DNA from: Oscillospiraceae bacterium
Lineage (GTDB): Bacteria; Bacillota; Clostridia; Oscillospirales; Ruminococcaceae
Direction: 5' to 3'
NCBI GenBank assembly: GCA_902798695.1
Contig: CADBXK010000001.1
Coordinates: forward strand, 620,001 to 684,000
Length of the DNA stretch: 64,000 nt
Positions 17,876-28,300 of this stretch are shown here, one piece after another. A program made the position numbers and the translations under genes. Position 1 is the stretch's first letter; every line of letters starts with the position of its first letter. The notes below the pieces were generated by a model that worked only from the letters and a program-made list of their open reading frames with translations, was not told the DNA's origin and did no database searches.

Positions 17876-19687
17876 ATGAATTTAAATTTAAAATGGTATA
17901 AAGGCAAATACTCCTATTCTGACGAAGATGTCGAGAATAAAATAATTGAATTCATAAAAAAACATCCTAATAACTACGAAGAATCTTTCAACGAAGATAA
18001 TTCATGGCCAGTTATATATCATTTATCCGAAACAAGAAAAAATGTTATTAGTTGGTATAATTTCAAAAAAGATTCTGAAGTTCTTGAATTGGGAGCTGGC
18101 ATGGGCGCGCTAACATCAACTTTATGTGATAAATGCAAACACGTAACAAGTGTTGAATTATCTAAAAGAAGAGCAACTGCCATTTTAGAAAGAAATAAAG
18201 ATAGAGACAATTTAGAAATAATCGTTGGCAATTTTAACGATATAGTGCTTGAAAAAAAATATGACTATATTATACTAATTGGAGTTTTTGAATATTCAGC
18301 ACTATATATGAACACATCAAATCCATATATAGACTTTTTAACGAAGTTAAAAGGTCTTTTGAAAAAAGATGGACATATAATAATAGCTATTGAAAATAGA
18401 TTTGGTCTTAAGTATTGGTGTGGATCTAACGAAGATCATACAGGTATGAAATTCGATGGATTAAAAAATTATGAAAATTTTTCAGGTGTTAGAACATTCA
18501 GCAAACTTGAACTAATTAATTTATTTGAAACCGTAAATATGAACTATAAATTTTATTATATGTTTCCAGATTATAAATTTCCACAAGTTATTTACACAGA
18601 CAATTCTATTAATAAAAATATTTTCTGTCCTTATGGCCCATACTATCACACAAAATCAAGATTAATTTTAAACGAATCAAAAATGTTTAAAGATATTTAC
18701 AATAATAAAATAATCGATACTTTTGCTAATTCATTTTTAGTTGATTTGAGTCAATCAGAAGTAAATTTTGAAATTGAATTTGCAAAATTTAATAATTATC
18801 GTAGTAATAAATTTGCGACTTTCACATATCTAAAAAATAACAAATTTTATAAAGACGCAACCCATTCAGAAGCTTATTCACATATAGATAACATCTATAA
18901 TATCTACAAAAAAATTGGCAAATGTAGTAATATCATAGAAGTGAAAAAAGAAAATAGCAAAATTTATTCAGAATCAATAAACCTAAATTACATAAAAGAC
19001 ATTTTAGACCATTTTATGAAGGAAAAAAAATATGACAAAGTCCTTGAAACATATATAAATCTGTATAATTTCCTCAAAAAACATTCCGGTAATGTAGTTA
19101 ATGGCCAAAATGTTTTTGAAAAATATAATATACAAATAGATAATGAAAAATTTATTTATTACGAACATGGTTTAATTGATTTTATACCTCAAAATATTTT
19201 CTGTTCAAATAATGATTTCTATTTAATAGATCAGGAATGGTATGAAGATAACTGTCCCTTAGAATATATAATGTATAGATGTATTATTAATTATTTTATA
19301 CATTATGAAAACAACAATAATATAGTAAATATGTTATACGAAACATTTAATATTAGTAACTATATTCCTTTGTTTGAAACATTAGAAAAAAGAATATTAA
19401 AAAAAGTAATTTCGGAATCATCTAAGTATTTTGATATTTATTACAGAAATTATGAAATGATTAGTAATCTAAATAAAATGCTAACTGAATATGATGACTT
19501 CAAAGCGCGTAGTGAAGAATTACTAAGAGAAAACACAAACTTAGAATTAAAATTGAAAGAAATGGAAACAATATCCCAAACTCAAAAAGATGAACTCAAC
19601 AAAATATATAATTCTAGAGGATATAGAGTGTTAAATTTTTATTATAAGTTAAAAATTAAATTTCTGAAAGGGAAAAACAAACAATGA
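17876..19687 (+). CDS. SAM-dependent methyltransferase with C-terminal coiled coil, glycan-associated
   Basis: Protein of 603 residues. A class I methyltransferase domain covers about residues 50-260: VLELGAGMGALTSTL (motif I), SVELSKRRA, YDYIILIGVFEYSA and KKDGHIIIAIENRFG. The middle part ends with a kinase-like YLIDQEWYED stretch near 450 whose meaning is unclear. Residues 515-575 form a coiled coil, followed by NSRGYRVLNFYYKLK, a tail common in surface-glycan enzymes. GAGGAG lies 9 bases before the ATG. The stop overlaps the next ATG by four bases, so it is coupled to the glycosyltransferase. Probably methylates a sugar or caps a glycan chain. Confidence 0.82.
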   Translation: MNLNLKWYKGKYSYSDEDVENKIIEFIKKHPNNYEESFNEDNSWPVIYHLSETRKNVISWYNFKKDSEVLELGAGMGALTSTLCDKCKHVTSVELSKRRATAILERNKDRDNLEIIVGNFNDIVLEKKYDYIILIGVFEYSALYMNTSNPYIDFLTKLKGLLKKDGHIIIAIENRFGLKYWCGSNEDHTGMKFDGLKNYENFSGVRTFSKLELINLFETVNMNYKFYYMFPDYKFPQVIYTDNSINKNIFCPYGPYYHTKSRLILNESKMFKDIYNNKIIDTFANSFLVDLSQSEVNFEIEFAKFNNYRSNKFATFTYLKNNKFYKDATHSEAYSHIDNIYNIYKKIGKCSNIIEVKKENSKIYSESINLNYIKDILDHFMKEKKYDKVLETYINLYNFLKKHSGNVVNGQNVFEKYNIQIDNEKFIYYEHGLIDFIPQNIFCSNNDFYLIDQEWYEDNCPLEYIMYRCIINYFIHYENNNNIVNMLYETFNISNYIPLFETLEKRILKKVISESSKYFDIYYRNYEMISNLNKMLTEYDDFKARSEELLRENTNLELKLKEMETISQTQKDELNKIYNSRGYRVLNFYYKLKIKFLKGKNKQ

Positions 19688-21894
19688 AAAACTGTGACAT
19701 AATTATTCCAATTTATAATGCATATGATTGCTTAAAACCATGTATTGATTCAGTATTAGAAAATACCGACATGAATAATAATAGGATTATTTTAATTAAC
19801 GATAAAAGTACGGACGAAAGAGTATTACCTTTATTAAAAGAATATTCAAACAATCCGTCAATAATATTATTAGAAAATGAAGAAAACTTAGGTTTTGTAG
19901 CTAGTGTAAATAAAGGAATGCAATATTCCCCAGACAACGATGTGTTGTTACTTAATTCAGATACTGAAGTTACAAAAAACTGGCTTACAAAAATTCAAAA
20001 ATGTGCATATTCAAGGGATGACATAGCCACCGTAACACCATTATCTAATAATGCAACAATGGTATCGGTGCCCAAAAGCTTTTTTCCTAACAATTTGCCA
20101 GATGGATATGATTTAGATAGTTTTGCAGATGTAGTAGAAAAAGCCTCATTCAAGGATTATCCCGAAGTTCCAACAGGCCACGGTTTTTGCTTATTTATAA
20201 AAAGAGAAGCACTAAATATAGTTGGTTTATTTGATGAAGAAACATACGGAAAAGGATATGGTGAAGAAAACGATTTTTGTTTTAGATGTCTAGATGTAGG
20301 CCTAACAAATGTTGTTTGTGATGAGGCATATGTATATCATAAAGAATCCCAATCTTTTTCTTCTACTAAGAGTCAGATTTTTGCCCAAACACTAAAAACT
20401 ATATATAGAAAATATCCTATATATTACAACAAACTAGATAATTGGGGTGCAAATAAATCAATAGATTATTTAGGAAATAATATTAATTTAGAACTTGGCA
20501 AAAAATATAATAATCCTAATATATTATTTATTATTCATGATTGGGGCGATCTGGGCGGAACTACGTTGCACGCTTGGGATATTATAAAAAAATTAGTAAA
20601 ATATTACAACTTTCATATATTAGTTTATGAAGACAATATATATAAAGTATATTCTTATTGGGGAAACGTAAATAACAAAACTGAAATACACTATAACTCA
20701 ATAGATAGTTTCTCACAAAACAATTTTTATAATAAAAAATATTCACTTATGCTACAAGAAATCATTGAAAAGCTTAATATAAATTGTGTACATATTCATC
20801 ACTTAAAAGATCACTACTTTGACGCAATTGATGTTAGCAAAAAAAATAAATTAAAAGTAATCTTAACTATGCACGATTTCTTCTTTATTTGTCCAACTAT
20901 CCATATGCTGTATCTTGATAAACAACACTGCGATAATCCTAGCGTTGATAAATGTAGTTTATGTTTAAACTCAAAATATACCACAATTAACAGAGGACTA
21001 AATTTTGTTAACAGATGGAGGACCATATGCCACAAAGAACTTAAAAAATGTGATCTACTAATCACACCATCAAACACTGCTAAAAATGAAATGCTTAAAT
21101 TTTATAATGATTTAGAAATCAAAGTAATTGAACATGGTATCGATATATATAAATTTGAAAAATTTTTCAACAATAATCAAAAATATTTCAATGTTGCTTG
21201 TATAGGAGTAATAGGTATTAACAAAGGTAGAGATATTCTTGTTAATCTATCCAAAATATTGCATTTTTCAAATATAAAATTACATTTATTTGGCATATTA
21301 CCTATAGCATTAAAACAACATAAACACTATATTAATCACGGCCAATACAAAAGAGAAGACCTAACAAAATTACTACATGAAAATGATATAGATTTAGTTT
21401 GTTTATTTTCAATATTGTCAGAAACATATTCATATACACTCACAGAAGCTGTTGCGTGTGGCATTCCAGTTTTAGCTTTCGATATTGGTGCAATTGCTGA
21501 AAGAATTAAAAAATATAATTTAGGTTATTTACTCCCTATAAATAGTGATGTAAGAACAATAAAAAAAGAAATTATTAGAATATCAAAAAACAGGCAAGAA
21601 TATTTAGAAAAAATAAATAGTATAAAAAATTACAAAATAAAATCTGTTGATGAAATGGATCAAGAGTACTCTGAAATTTATCAAAAATATTTTACCAATT
21701 TAGATCTAAAACCAGACTATATATATATCAAAAATAAAATTAAAGAATTGTCAAATAAATGTGCAAACTTCAACATTCAACATGACTTCAACATTCAACA
21801 TTATAACCAAATATTAAATTCATTACGATGGAGAATTGTTTCTAAAATAAAAATTCCTAAGTCGATATCAAAAATATACAGACAAATAAAATAA
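19684..21894 (+). CDS. Two-domain glycosyltransferase (GT2 plus GT4)
   Basis: Bifunctional glycosyltransferase of 736 residues. The N-terminal GT-A domain of family GT2 (residues 1-260) has DIIIPIYNAYDCLKPC, LLNSDTEV at the nucleotide-sugar site and GLFDEETYGKGYGEENDF, as in rhamnosyltransferases. The C-terminal GT-B domain of family GT4 (about 275-660) starts ILFIIHDWGDLGGTT and carries ETYSYTLTEAVACGIPVLA, the donor-binding E-x7-E region. It is coupled by ATGA overlap to the methyltransferase. Its 3' end holds an 18-bp tandem duplication. No flippase or polymerase is next to it, so the acceptor is unknown. Confidence 0.9.
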   Translation: MKNCDIIIPIYNAYDCLKPCIDSVLENTDMNNNRIILINDKSTDERVLPLLKEYSNNPSIILLENEENLGFVASVNKGMQYSPDNDVLLLNSDTEVTKNWLTKIQKCAYSRDDIATVTPLSNNATMVSVPKSFFPNNLPDGYDLDSFADVVEKASFKDYPEVPTGHGFCLFIKREALNIVGLFDEETYGKGYGEENDFCFRCLDVGLTNVVCDEAYVYHKESQSFSSTKSQIFAQTLKTIYRKYPIYYNKLDNWGANKSIDYLGNNINLELGKKYNNPNILFIIHDWGDLGGTTLHAWDIIKKLVKYYNFHILVYEDNIYKVYSYWGNVNNKTEIHYNSIDSFSQNNFYNKKYSLMLQEIIEKLNINCVHIHHLKDHYFDAIDVSKKNKLKVILTMHDFFFICPTIHMLYLDKQHCDNPSVDKCSLCLNSKYTTINRGLNFVNRWRTICHKELKKCDLLITPSNTAKNEMLKFYNDLEIKVIEHGIDIYKFEKFFNNNQKYFNVACIGVIGINKGRDILVNLSKILHFSNIKLHLFGILPIALKQHKHYINHGQYKREDLTKLLHENDIDLVCLFSILSETYSYTLTEAVACGIPVLAFDIGAIAERIKKYNLGYLLPINSDVRTIKKEIIRISKNRQEYLEKINSIKNYKIKSVDEMDQEYSEIYQKYFTNLDLKPDYIYIKNKIKELSNKCANFNIQHDFNIQHYNQILNSLRWRIVSKIKIPKSISKIYRQIK
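21767..21802 (+). repeat. 18-bp tandem duplication in the glycosyltransferase gene
   Basis: ACTTCAACATTCAACATG is directly repeated (21767-21784 and 21785-21802, last base different). It encodes FNIQHD repeated near the C-terminus and keeps the frame. Confidence 0.85.
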
Positions 21895-21927
21895 AAAAAT
21901 AATAATCCGTTATATTTGAGTTATAAT

Positions 21928-21985
21928 AAAAAGACTTCAAACCGCCCACCTATTTAAACTTAGTGGAAAGTTTTGAAGTCTTTTT
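21928..21985. terminator. Bidirectional terminator
   Basis: AAAAAGACTTCAAA pairs with TTTTGAAGTCTTTTT around an inner CCCAC/GTGG stem. It ends both the plus-strand glycosyltransferase operon and the minus-strand ABC transporter operon. Confidence 0.85.
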
Positions 21986-22006
21986 ATATTAAAATCAATA
22001 TTTTAA

Positions 22007-22729
22007 CTATAATATTTTTGATAGGAAACTCTGAAGTCTCTCACTTTGAGGATTAGAAAATATCTCATTTGGTTCATTCTCTTCAACAATACAACCATCA
22101 TCCATAAAAATAACTTTGTCAGCAATTTTATTTGCAAATCCCATCTCGTGAGTAACACAAATCATAGTTAAACCCATCTCGCTCAGTTCTTCCATAACAC
22201 CTAAAACTTCGCCAACCATCTCAGGGTCTAAAGCTGACGTAGGCTCATCGAACAAAATAACTTCAGGATTCATTGCAAGAGACCTAACAATTGCAATACG
22301 TTGTTTCTGTCCTCCAGATAACTGACTTGGATATGCATTAGACTTATCCTGCAAACCTACACGTTTTAACAAATTCATTGCTTCTTCTTCTGCTTGTTCT
22401 TTACTAATCTTTTTAAGCTTAATAGGCGCCAACGTAATATTACTTAAAACAGTATGATTAGCATACAAATTAAAATGCTGAAAAACCATATTCATTTTTT
22501 GACGAATTTTGTTTACATCACTTTTAGGGTCTGTTATTTCAACACCATCAAACCATATTTGACCGCTAGTTGGAACTTCCAACAAATTTAAACACCGTAA
22601 AAACGTACTCTTCCCCGATCCAGATGGACCTATAATAACAATTTTTTCACCATTTTTGATTTCATAATTTATATTTTTTAAAACATGATTTTTTCCAAAA
22701 TATTTTTGTAAATTTTTAACGGATATCAC
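22007..22729 (-). CDS. glnQ: Polar amino acid ABC transporter ATP-binding protein
   Basis: ATPase of a GlnQ/ArtM-type amino acid importer, 240 residues. Walker A is GPSGSGKST, the Q loop is [11 protein letters not shown], the signature is [11 protein letters not shown], Walker B is [16 protein letters not shown], and the switch His is in CVTHEMGFA. The start is GTG 22729, preceded by AAAGGAGG at 10 bases and giving the family-typical MISVKNLQK; an upstream ATG at 22756 would add nine unrelated residues. It overlaps the binding protein-permease gene by 14 bases, so the two are translationally coupled. The exact substrate within the glutamine/arginine/cystine group is not resolved. Confidence 0.93.
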   Translation of the reverse strand: MISVKNLQKYFGKNHVLKNINYEIKNGEKIVIIGPSGSGKSTFLRCLNLLEVPTSGQIWFDGVEITDPKSDVNKIRQKMNMVFQHFNLYANHTVLSNITLAPIKLKKISKEQAEEEAMNLLKRVGLQDKSNAYPSQLSGGQKQRIAIVRSLAMNPEVILFDEPTSALDPEMVGEVLGVMEELSEMGLTMICVTHEMGFANKIADKVIFMDDGCIVEENEPNEIFSNPQSERLQSFLSKIL

Positions 22730-24215
22730 CTTTACGCAACCTCCTTTCGAGCACACCTAAAAGCAATGTCAAAATTTTTATAACAACAAAATATATAACA
22801 GCTGCCCCAATCAACGGAACAAAAGGCTGATATGTAGCTGAAGAAATCTGATTAGCAACACGAGTCAAATCAGAAAGTGCAACATATCCAACAATTGCTG
22901 TTTCTTTTAGCAAACTTATAAACTCATTACATAGTGGTGGCAATGCATTCTTAACCGCTTGCGGCAAAATTATATGGCACATAGTCTGAGCACGAGTGAA
23001 TCCCATAGATCTACCAGCTTCCATTTGTCCATTATCAACAGCTAAAATTCCTGCTCTAATAATCTCAGCAACATAGGCAGCACTATTTAAACCAAATGCA
23101 ACAACTGCAACCAAAACACCATCTTTACTATTTTTCATTACTATAAACCACATTATAAGTAGTTGTAAAACAAGTGGTGTTCCACGAACAATATCAATAT
23201 AAATCCCTGAGATAAAACTCAAAATAGTTCTTTTCCCTTTACGATTTTTAGCAATTTTCATTAAAGCCAGTAATGTTCCAACCACAATTCCAACTAAAGC
23301 AGCAAAAAATGCAATTTGAATGGTTAAACAAAGTCCATTTAAATACATAGTCCATCTGTTAGAAGTTATAAATGCAGACACAAATTGATCAACAATACCG
23401 TTTGATTTTTCACCACTATCAGCGTTTATGTATTCATTTATAATTCTATCATATGTTCCATCACTTTTAAGCTCAGCTATAGCTTTATTTATAGCACTAC
23501 CCAACTGTTCACTTCCTTTAGGTAATGCGATAGCATATTCCTCAACTTCAAAATCAAAATCATCGCCTGGGATAGCTTCTATTTCTCCGCTATATATTCC
23601 CTCAAAAGTCTGCGCTGGTGTTTTATCTAAAATAATTGCATCTACACGCTCAGCCTTCAAATCATTAACCGCTTCTGGAAACCTATCATATGTTTTCAAA
23701 ACAGTTTGCGGATTTTCTTTAACAATATCATCTGCTAAAAGGTTTCCTGTTGTTCCTATTTGAGCTGCCAATGTAGCACCATGTAAATCATCCATACATC
23801 TTATATTGGATCCTTTTCTCACTAGAACATATTGAACAGCGTCATAATATGAATCTGAAAAATCAACAGCTAATTTTCTTTCATCTGTAACTGTCATTCC
23901 AGCAATAGCAACATCTGTCTTATTTCCAACAGAAGCAACTAATGCATTGAATTCCATATCTTCAACTTTAACTTGCAATCCCAATTTCTCTCCAATTGCT
24001 TTAATAAAAGCAACATCAAATCCATCAGGTTTTCCATCATCACCCACATACTCAAAAGGTGGAAATCCCGTACTCGTTGCAACAGTCAACACGCCAGGTT
24101 CAATAGTTTTAAATTCAGCAGCTTTAACACGATATCCAGTCAAACTTAAACAAGCAATGCTAACCGCCATAAAGCACACCACTAACCACGAAAAAAATCG
24201 CGTAGATGTCTTCAT
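22716..24215 (-). CDS. Amino acid ABC transporter binding protein-permease fusion
   Basis: Fusion of 499 residues. A signal peptide (1-32) precedes a periplasmic-type binding domain of about 33-268: [47 protein letters not shown]. No lipobox is seen, so the domain is tethered by the fused permease. The permease part (about 285-490) has the EAA loop [20 protein letters not shown]. Such GlnPH-like fusions are known in Firmicutes and pair with one ATPase. AAGGAG precedes the ATG. This gene leads the two-gene operon. Confidence 0.93.
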   Translation of the reverse strand: MKTSTRFFSWLVVCFMAVSIACLSLTGYRVKAAEFKTIEPGVLTVATSTGFPPFEYVGDDGKPDGFDVAFIKAIGEKLGLQVKVEDMEFNALVASVGNKTDVAIAGMTVTDERKLAVDFSDSYYDAVQYVLVRKGSNIRCMDDLHGATLAAQIGTTGNLLADDIVKENPQTVLKTYDRFPEAVNDLKAERVDAIILDKTPAQTFEGIYSGEIEAIPGDDFDFEVEEYAIALPKGSEQLGSAINKAIAELKSDGTYDRIINEYINADSGEKSNGIVDQFVSAFITSNRWTMYLNGLCLTIQIAFFAALVGIVVGTLLALMKIAKNRKGKRTILSFISGIYIDIVRGTPLVLQLLIMWFIVMKNSKDGVLVAVVAFGLNSAAYVAEIIRAGILAVDNGQMEAGRSMGFTRAQTMCHIILPQAVKNALPPLCNEFISLLKETAIVGYVALSDLTRVANQISSATYQPFVPLIGAAVIYFVVIKILTLLLGVLERRLRKGDIR

Positions 24216-24276
24216 AATCTTTTACTCCTTTTTAAAAAATTTATCAGTCATATTGTACACATATAACTAATGAAAA

Positions 24277-24306
24277 AATATACTAGATCCAAATATATTT
24301 CGTCAA
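24277..24306 (-). promoter_or_regulatory. Promoter of the amino acid ABC operon
   Basis: Minus strand TTGACG (24301-24306), an 18-base spacer, and TATATT (24277-24282), about 60 bases upstream of the start codon. Confidence 0.65.
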
Positions 24307-24366
24307 TTTTACCACATTTTAACCAATATGTAAATACCCAATATAAAATTTATTTAACTAATAAAT

Positions 24367-25206
24367 TTACAAGCTAGCAATATTCTTCTCACCACTAAAT
24401 TCAACCAACATATCCTTCATCGTTTTATTATATATTGGATGAACAAATCCCGGTGCAATCTCAGTCATAGGCTTTAAAACAAAATCTCTATTTTTAATAT
24501 CAATATGCGGTATTGTCAAACATTTATCCTCTAAGATAAGTTTATCATAAAACAAAATGTCCATATCAAAAGTACGTGGTCCCCATCGAACTAATCTCTC
24601 TCTACCCAATTCATTTTCTATTTCATTACAAATTTTTAATAATTCATATGGTTCCAACAAAGTCCTAATTCTAGCAACCCCATTTAAAACAGGATCCATT
24701 TCCACTCCACCATAAGGCTCAGTTTCTATAAATGTTGAAACCGTTTTTATCTTTACATCGTCTCTTAAATTCAATAATTGCAAACCTTTTTTTAAATACT
24801 GCTCTCTATCACCAATATTGGAACCAACACCAATAAAAACATCATGCCAGTAACGTTCTATTTCAACCCCAACATTTTTAAAATTAGCAGCTATAGGAGC
24901 ATTCGGTTTCCACATTCGCATTTTTACACCATTTACTAAATTATCATATCTAAGCAAAATTAATCGAGACAAATTTTGAACAACCGTTTCCAAAAGATCA
25001 AACCTATTTTCACAAACATATTTTTTAGCAAATTCACACAATTCACCATAATCAACTGTAAGCTTTAAATTGTCTGTTTTCCCAGCCTTACTCAAATTAA
25101 GATATAAACAAATATCTAAAATAAAATCTTGCCCTTTTTCATTTTCCTCAGAATATACTCCATGATATGCAAAACATTTCAGTCCCTCTATTTTTATAAT
25201 ATCCAC
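24367..25206 (-). CDS. folBK: Bifunctional dihydroneopterin aldolase / HPPK
   Basis: Fusion of 279 residues catalysing two successive folate steps. FolB (1-117): IIKIEGLKCFAYHGVYSEE, then YGELCEFAK with the catalytic region, and KPNAPI. FolK (about 120-279): FIGVGSNIGDREQYLKKGL, ETEPYGGVEMDPVLNGV and RWGPRTFDMDILFYD, which binds ATP and magnesium. The second product, 6-hydroxymethyl-dihydropterin pyrophosphate, is the substrate of FolP encoded just upstream (20-base gap). Last gene of the folate operon. Confidence 0.95.
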   Translation of the reverse strand: MDIIKIEGLKCFAYHGVYSEENEKGQDFILDICLYLNLSKAGKTDNLKLTVDYGELCEFAKKYVCENRFDLLETVVQNLSRLILLRYDNLVNGVKMRMWKPNAPIAANFKNVGVEIERYWHDVFIGVGSNIGDREQYLKKGLQLLNLRDDVKIKTVSTFIETEPYGGVEMDPVLNGVARIRTLLEPYELLKICNEIENELGRERLVRWGPRTFDMDILFYDKLILEDKCLTIPHIDIKNRDFVLKPMTEIAPGFVHPIYNKTMKDMLVEFSGEKNIASL

Positions 25207-25226
25207 AACGATTACAAACTCCTCAT

Positions 25227-26051
25227 TTAAATTACATTTTTTATTGCCTCAATCATGCGTATAACACGTACATTTTCTTTAACATCATGAACTCTAACGA
25301 AAGATGCTCCCTTCATAACAGCCATTGCGGTTGTGGCCAAAGTTCCTTCTAACCGTTCATCAACAGGTAAATCTAACGCCAATCCTATAGCAGATTTTCT
25401 AGATGTTCCTAACAAAACAGGATATTTAAGTTTATTAAATAACTCTAATTGCTTAATTACAATTAAATTTTGTTCATACGTTTTTCCAAATCCAACTCCA
25501 GGGTCTATGCAAATTCTGTCCTTTTCAATTCCATTTTTATGAGCAATTTCTAAAGTTTCCGCAATGTCATTATAAACATCCTCAATAAAGTTAGAATATT
25601 CTGTCTTTTCTTTATTATGCATCAAACAGCAGGCAACTCCAGATTCAGCAATCAATTTTGCCATACCTTTTTCTTTTTTTAATCCCCAAATGTCATTTAT
25701 CAAATCAACACCCATCTGAATTCCAGCCTCAGCAACTTTGACCTTATATGTATCTAACGAAATTGGAATATCAAAATTTTCCTTTATCTTTTGAATAACC
25801 AAAGCAACTCGCTCAATTTCTTCATTATCTGAAATCACAGTATATCCTGGCCTAGTGGACTCTCCTCCAACATCAATAACATCCGCACCTTCGCTAACCA
25901 TTTTTTCCACATGCTTTAAAGCCAAATCTATCTGATTCCACTTTCCTCCATCAGAAAATGAATCCGGAGTGCAGTTCAGAATACCAAAAACATAAGTTTT
26001 ATTCAAAGTATCAAAATTTTTATTTCCAATTTTCACTATACATTTCACCAT
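25227..26051 (-). CDS. folP: Dihydropteroate synthase
   Basis: Condenses the pterin pyrophosphate with p-aminobenzoate; target of sulfonamides. It has 274 residues with all signatures: GILNCTPDSFSDGG, ADVIDVGGESTRPGY, ISLDTYK, LINDIWG, DPGVGFGKTYEQN, LLGTSRKSA and the ending ASFVRVHDV. No substitution typical of sulfonamide resistance can be judged by eye. It lies between the HD gene and folBK with about 20-base gaps. Confidence 0.96.
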   Translation of the reverse strand: MVKCIVKIGNKNFDTLNKTYVFGILNCTPDSFSDGGKWNQIDLALKHVEKMVSEGADVIDVGGESTRPGYTVISDNEEIERVALVIQKIKENFDIPISLDTYKVKVAEAGIQMGVDLINDIWGLKKEKGMAKLIAESGVACCLMHNKEKTEYSNFIEDVYNDIAETLEIAHKNGIEKDRICIDPGVGFGKTYEQNLIVIKQLELFNKLKYPVLLGTSRKSAIGLALDLPVDERLEGTLATTAMAVMKGASFVRVHDVKENVRVIRMIEAIKNVI

Positions 26052-26071
26052 CCAAATAATAAAGACAAATT

Positions 26072-26578
26072 TTAAATTTTTAACTGTAAATTTTTATTTT
26101 CTAAACTCCAATAGCATAAATTCCTAACGTCACACATATAACAAGGTCTGCTAAGCTTGTCCGCTCGATATAATAGACTAGTCAAATTATTGTTATGAGA
26201 AACTTTAATTTTTTCATTGTTATGATTTAAAATAGCATCAAGTATACATTCAACTTCCAAATCCACAAAACCACAATCATATAATATAGGCTCAGCTAAA
26301 TTAGCAGACAATCTACTATGCCCCACATTTTCCACATCATTAACAGCTTTACCAATATCATGCAACAACGCAGCAGAATATATAAGTTCAATATTTATAT
26401 CTAACTTCATCTCTAAATTAATAATGTACGCTATTCTAGCAACATCTAAAAAATGTGAAATATTGTGACAACAAAATTTTCTTTCTCTTTCACGTTCCTG
26501 AAGCTGCACTAAATACTTTTTATAATCTGGGTGATTTAGGATTCTATTTACTCTTGTCATATTATAATCAAAACTCAT
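26072..26578 (-). CDS. HD-domain phosphohydrolase-like protein of the folate operon
   Basis: Protein of 168 residues with an HD metal-binding pattern: CHNISHFLDVARIAYI (His), LLHDIGKAVND (HD), GHSRLSANLAEPIL (His) and a later Asp in YRADKLSR. A CYMCDVRNLCYW segment near the C-terminus could hold another metal. It sits two bases after folE and 20 bases before folP. The context suggests removal of phosphate from a pterin intermediate such as dihydroneopterin triphosphate, whose dephosphorylating enzyme is otherwise missing here. This role is inferred only. Confidence 0.8.
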   Translation of the reverse strand: MSFDYNMTRVNRILNHPDYKKYLVQLQERERERKFCCHNISHFLDVARIAYIINLEMKLDINIELIYSAALLHDIGKAVNDVENVGHSRLSANLAEPILYDCGFVDLEVECILDAILNHNNEKIKVSHNNNLTSLLYRADKLSRPCYMCDVRNLCYWSLENKNLQLKI

Positions 26579-26580
26579 AA

Positions 26581-27141
26581 CTAAAAATCTCTATCTATAA
26601 AATTATAAAATTCGTGTTGTAAATTCGAATCAGTTTCAAAAACGCCCTGCTTTACCAATGTTACTGTTTTTGTTCCAGGCTTCTTAACACCTCTCATAGT
26701 CATACAAGTATGTTCTGCTTCAAGCATAACCATAGCTCCTTTAGCATCCAATTTTTCCATCAAAAACTTAGCTATTTGCATTCCCATATTTTCTTGCATT
26801 TGAAGTTTTTTTGAATATATCTCAACTATTCTAGCAATTTTACTTAACCCAACAACTTTGCCGTTAGGTATATATGCCACATGTGCTTTTCCGAAAAAAG
26901 GAAGCAAGTGATGTTCACACATTGAATAAAAAGTTATATTTTTTTCCAAAACCATCCCGGTATAATCCGAGTGAAAACTTTTAGACAAATTATCTGACGT
27001 TTTTTCATCAACCCCAACAAAAATTTCCTCACACATCCTCGATATTCTATCTGGCGTATCTATTAAACCTTCCCTATTAACATCTTCTCCTATTCCCTCC
27101 AAAAACATGATCACAGCTTGTTTTATTTTTTGCTTATCCAT
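26581..27141 (-). CDS. folE: GTP cyclohydrolase I
   Basis: First enzyme of folate synthesis; converts GTP to dihydroneopterin triphosphate. It has 186 residues. [16 protein letters not shown] is near residue 30. [20 protein letters not shown] carries the zinc Cys and His. The third zinc Cys is in [17 protein letters not shown] chose ATG 27141, which has GGAGAAG upstream and the conserved start MDKQKIKQA; the longer in-frame start at 27174 lacks a site. First gene of the operon, with a good promoter. Confidence 0.95.
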   Translation of the reverse strand: MDKQKIKQAVIMFLEGIGEDVNREGLIDTPDRISRMCEEIFVGVDEKTSDNLSKSFHSDYTGMVLEKNITFYSMCEHHLLPFFGKAHVAYIPNGKVVGLSKIARIVEIYSKKLQMQENMGMQIAKFLMEKLDAKGAMVMLEAEHTCMTMRGVKKPGTKTVTLVKQGVFETDSNLQHEFYNFIDRDF

Positions 27142-27202
27142 AAACAACACTTCTCCATAAAAAATTAATAACATTTCTAAGTATATAACAAATATTAATA
27201 CT

Positions 27203-27231
27203 ATTATATATTTTATTTACGAATTTGTAAA
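27203..27231 (-). promoter_or_regulatory. Promoter of the folate operon
   Basis: Minus strand TTTACA (27226-27231), a 17-base spacer and TATAAT (27203-27208), about 60 bases upstream of folE. Confidence 0.78.
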
Positions 27232-27260
27232 ACACATTAAAAATACTAACATTTATCCAT

Positions 27261-27293
27261 AAAAAAAGATCCAAACAATATGCGTTTGAATCT
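27261..27293 (-). terminator. Terminator after the AEC permease gene
   Basis: Minus-strand hairpin GATTCAAAC/GTTTGGATC followed by seven T. It lies about 20 bases after the AEC stop and separates that gene from the folate promoter. Confidence 0.8.
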
Positions 27294-27313
27294 TCTTAAT
27301 TCTGTTTACAAAA

Positions 27314-28276
27314 TCAGTTTAAAATTAGCGTAACAATAGGAACAGTTATTAAACTAAACATTGTGGTTAAAGTAACGTTTCCCAAAACATATTCACTATC
27401 AGATTGATTAATCTTAGCCAACATAACCAATGAAGACATGCTAGGCAAAGATAAAATAATAAGCATAAATTTAATTTGATCATAAACAATCGGGTCGGAT
27501 AATAGACCAACTAAATTGCACACAAAATATATCAAAAGAGGAATAATAAACATTTTAACAATAACAATTAAATATGTTTCTACATTTTTTATCATAGTTT
27601 TTATATTGGTATAGCAAAACAAACCACCAATATAAATTAATGCTAAAGCAGTTGTCAAATCTCCAACTTTTGCAACATATCTATTCAAAAAGCCAGGTAA
27701 TTTCAAATTAAACACCAAAAACAACACAGCAACAACAATAGCAATTAAACATGGATTTAACATCTTTTTCACATGCTTAAACAAACTTTCTTTTTGACCA
27801 TTTTCTTCAATAGGTTTGGTAAACGAAACTCCTATAGTCCACAACAGCAACTGGTCAACAATCATACATCCCGAAATATATATAACACCCGTGTTCGGAA
27901 ACAAAGACAACGTTAAAGGGATGCCTATAAAACCAGCATTAGCAAACATAAAAGTTGCCTTAAATAAATTTTTATGTTCCGATCTAATCCTAACTAATTT
28001 AACTATTAAACTACTAACAAAATATAAAATCGCTAAAAACAAAGGATATAGAATTAAAATAAGCGCAACATTTTTAAATTCTTCCAAACTAGGCCCATTT
28101 GTAATTGTAATAAACAACATTAATGGCATAGTTATATTAACTATAAATTTTGCCATACTGTCCAATGATGGTTTATTCAATATATTTAATTTAACCGATA
28201 TAACACCTATCAAATACAAAAACAAAAATAAACATAACTGATTTGAAACTATAAAAAACTCTTTCACAAATAACAC
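27314..28276 (-). CDS. AEC-family permease
   Basis: Membrane transporter of the auxin efflux carrier family, 320 residues, with two sets of five spans. LFLYLIGVISVKLNILNK opens the protein, as is usual in the family. NITMPLMLFITI near residue 50 is the broken-helix motif. FANAGFIGIPLTLSLFP near 115 and LSLPSMSSLVMLAKIN near 285 are also typical. Bacterial members export or import organic acids such as malate. Two GTG starts are possible (28276 and 28267) and both have weak ribosome sites. It lies 24 bases after the Rossmann-fold gene, so they may share a transcript. Confidence 0.86.
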   Translation of the reverse strand: MLFVKEFFIVSNQLCLFLFLYLIGVISVKLNILNKPSLDSMAKFIVNITMPLMLFITITNGPSLEEFKNVALILILYPLFLAILYFVSSLIVKLVRIRSEHKNLFKATFMFANAGFIGIPLTLSLFPNTGVIYISGCMIVDQLLLWTIGVSFTKPIEENGQKESLFKHVKKMLNPCLIAIVVAVLFLVFNLKLPGFLNRYVAKVGDLTTALALIYIGGLFCYTNIKTMIKNVETYLIVIVKMFIIPLLIYFVCNLVGLLSDPIVYDQIKFMLIILSLPSMSSLVMLAKINQSDSEYVLGNVTLTTMFSLITVPIVTLILN

Positions 28277-28300
28277 GCCTATCTTAAAACTAATTTATTA

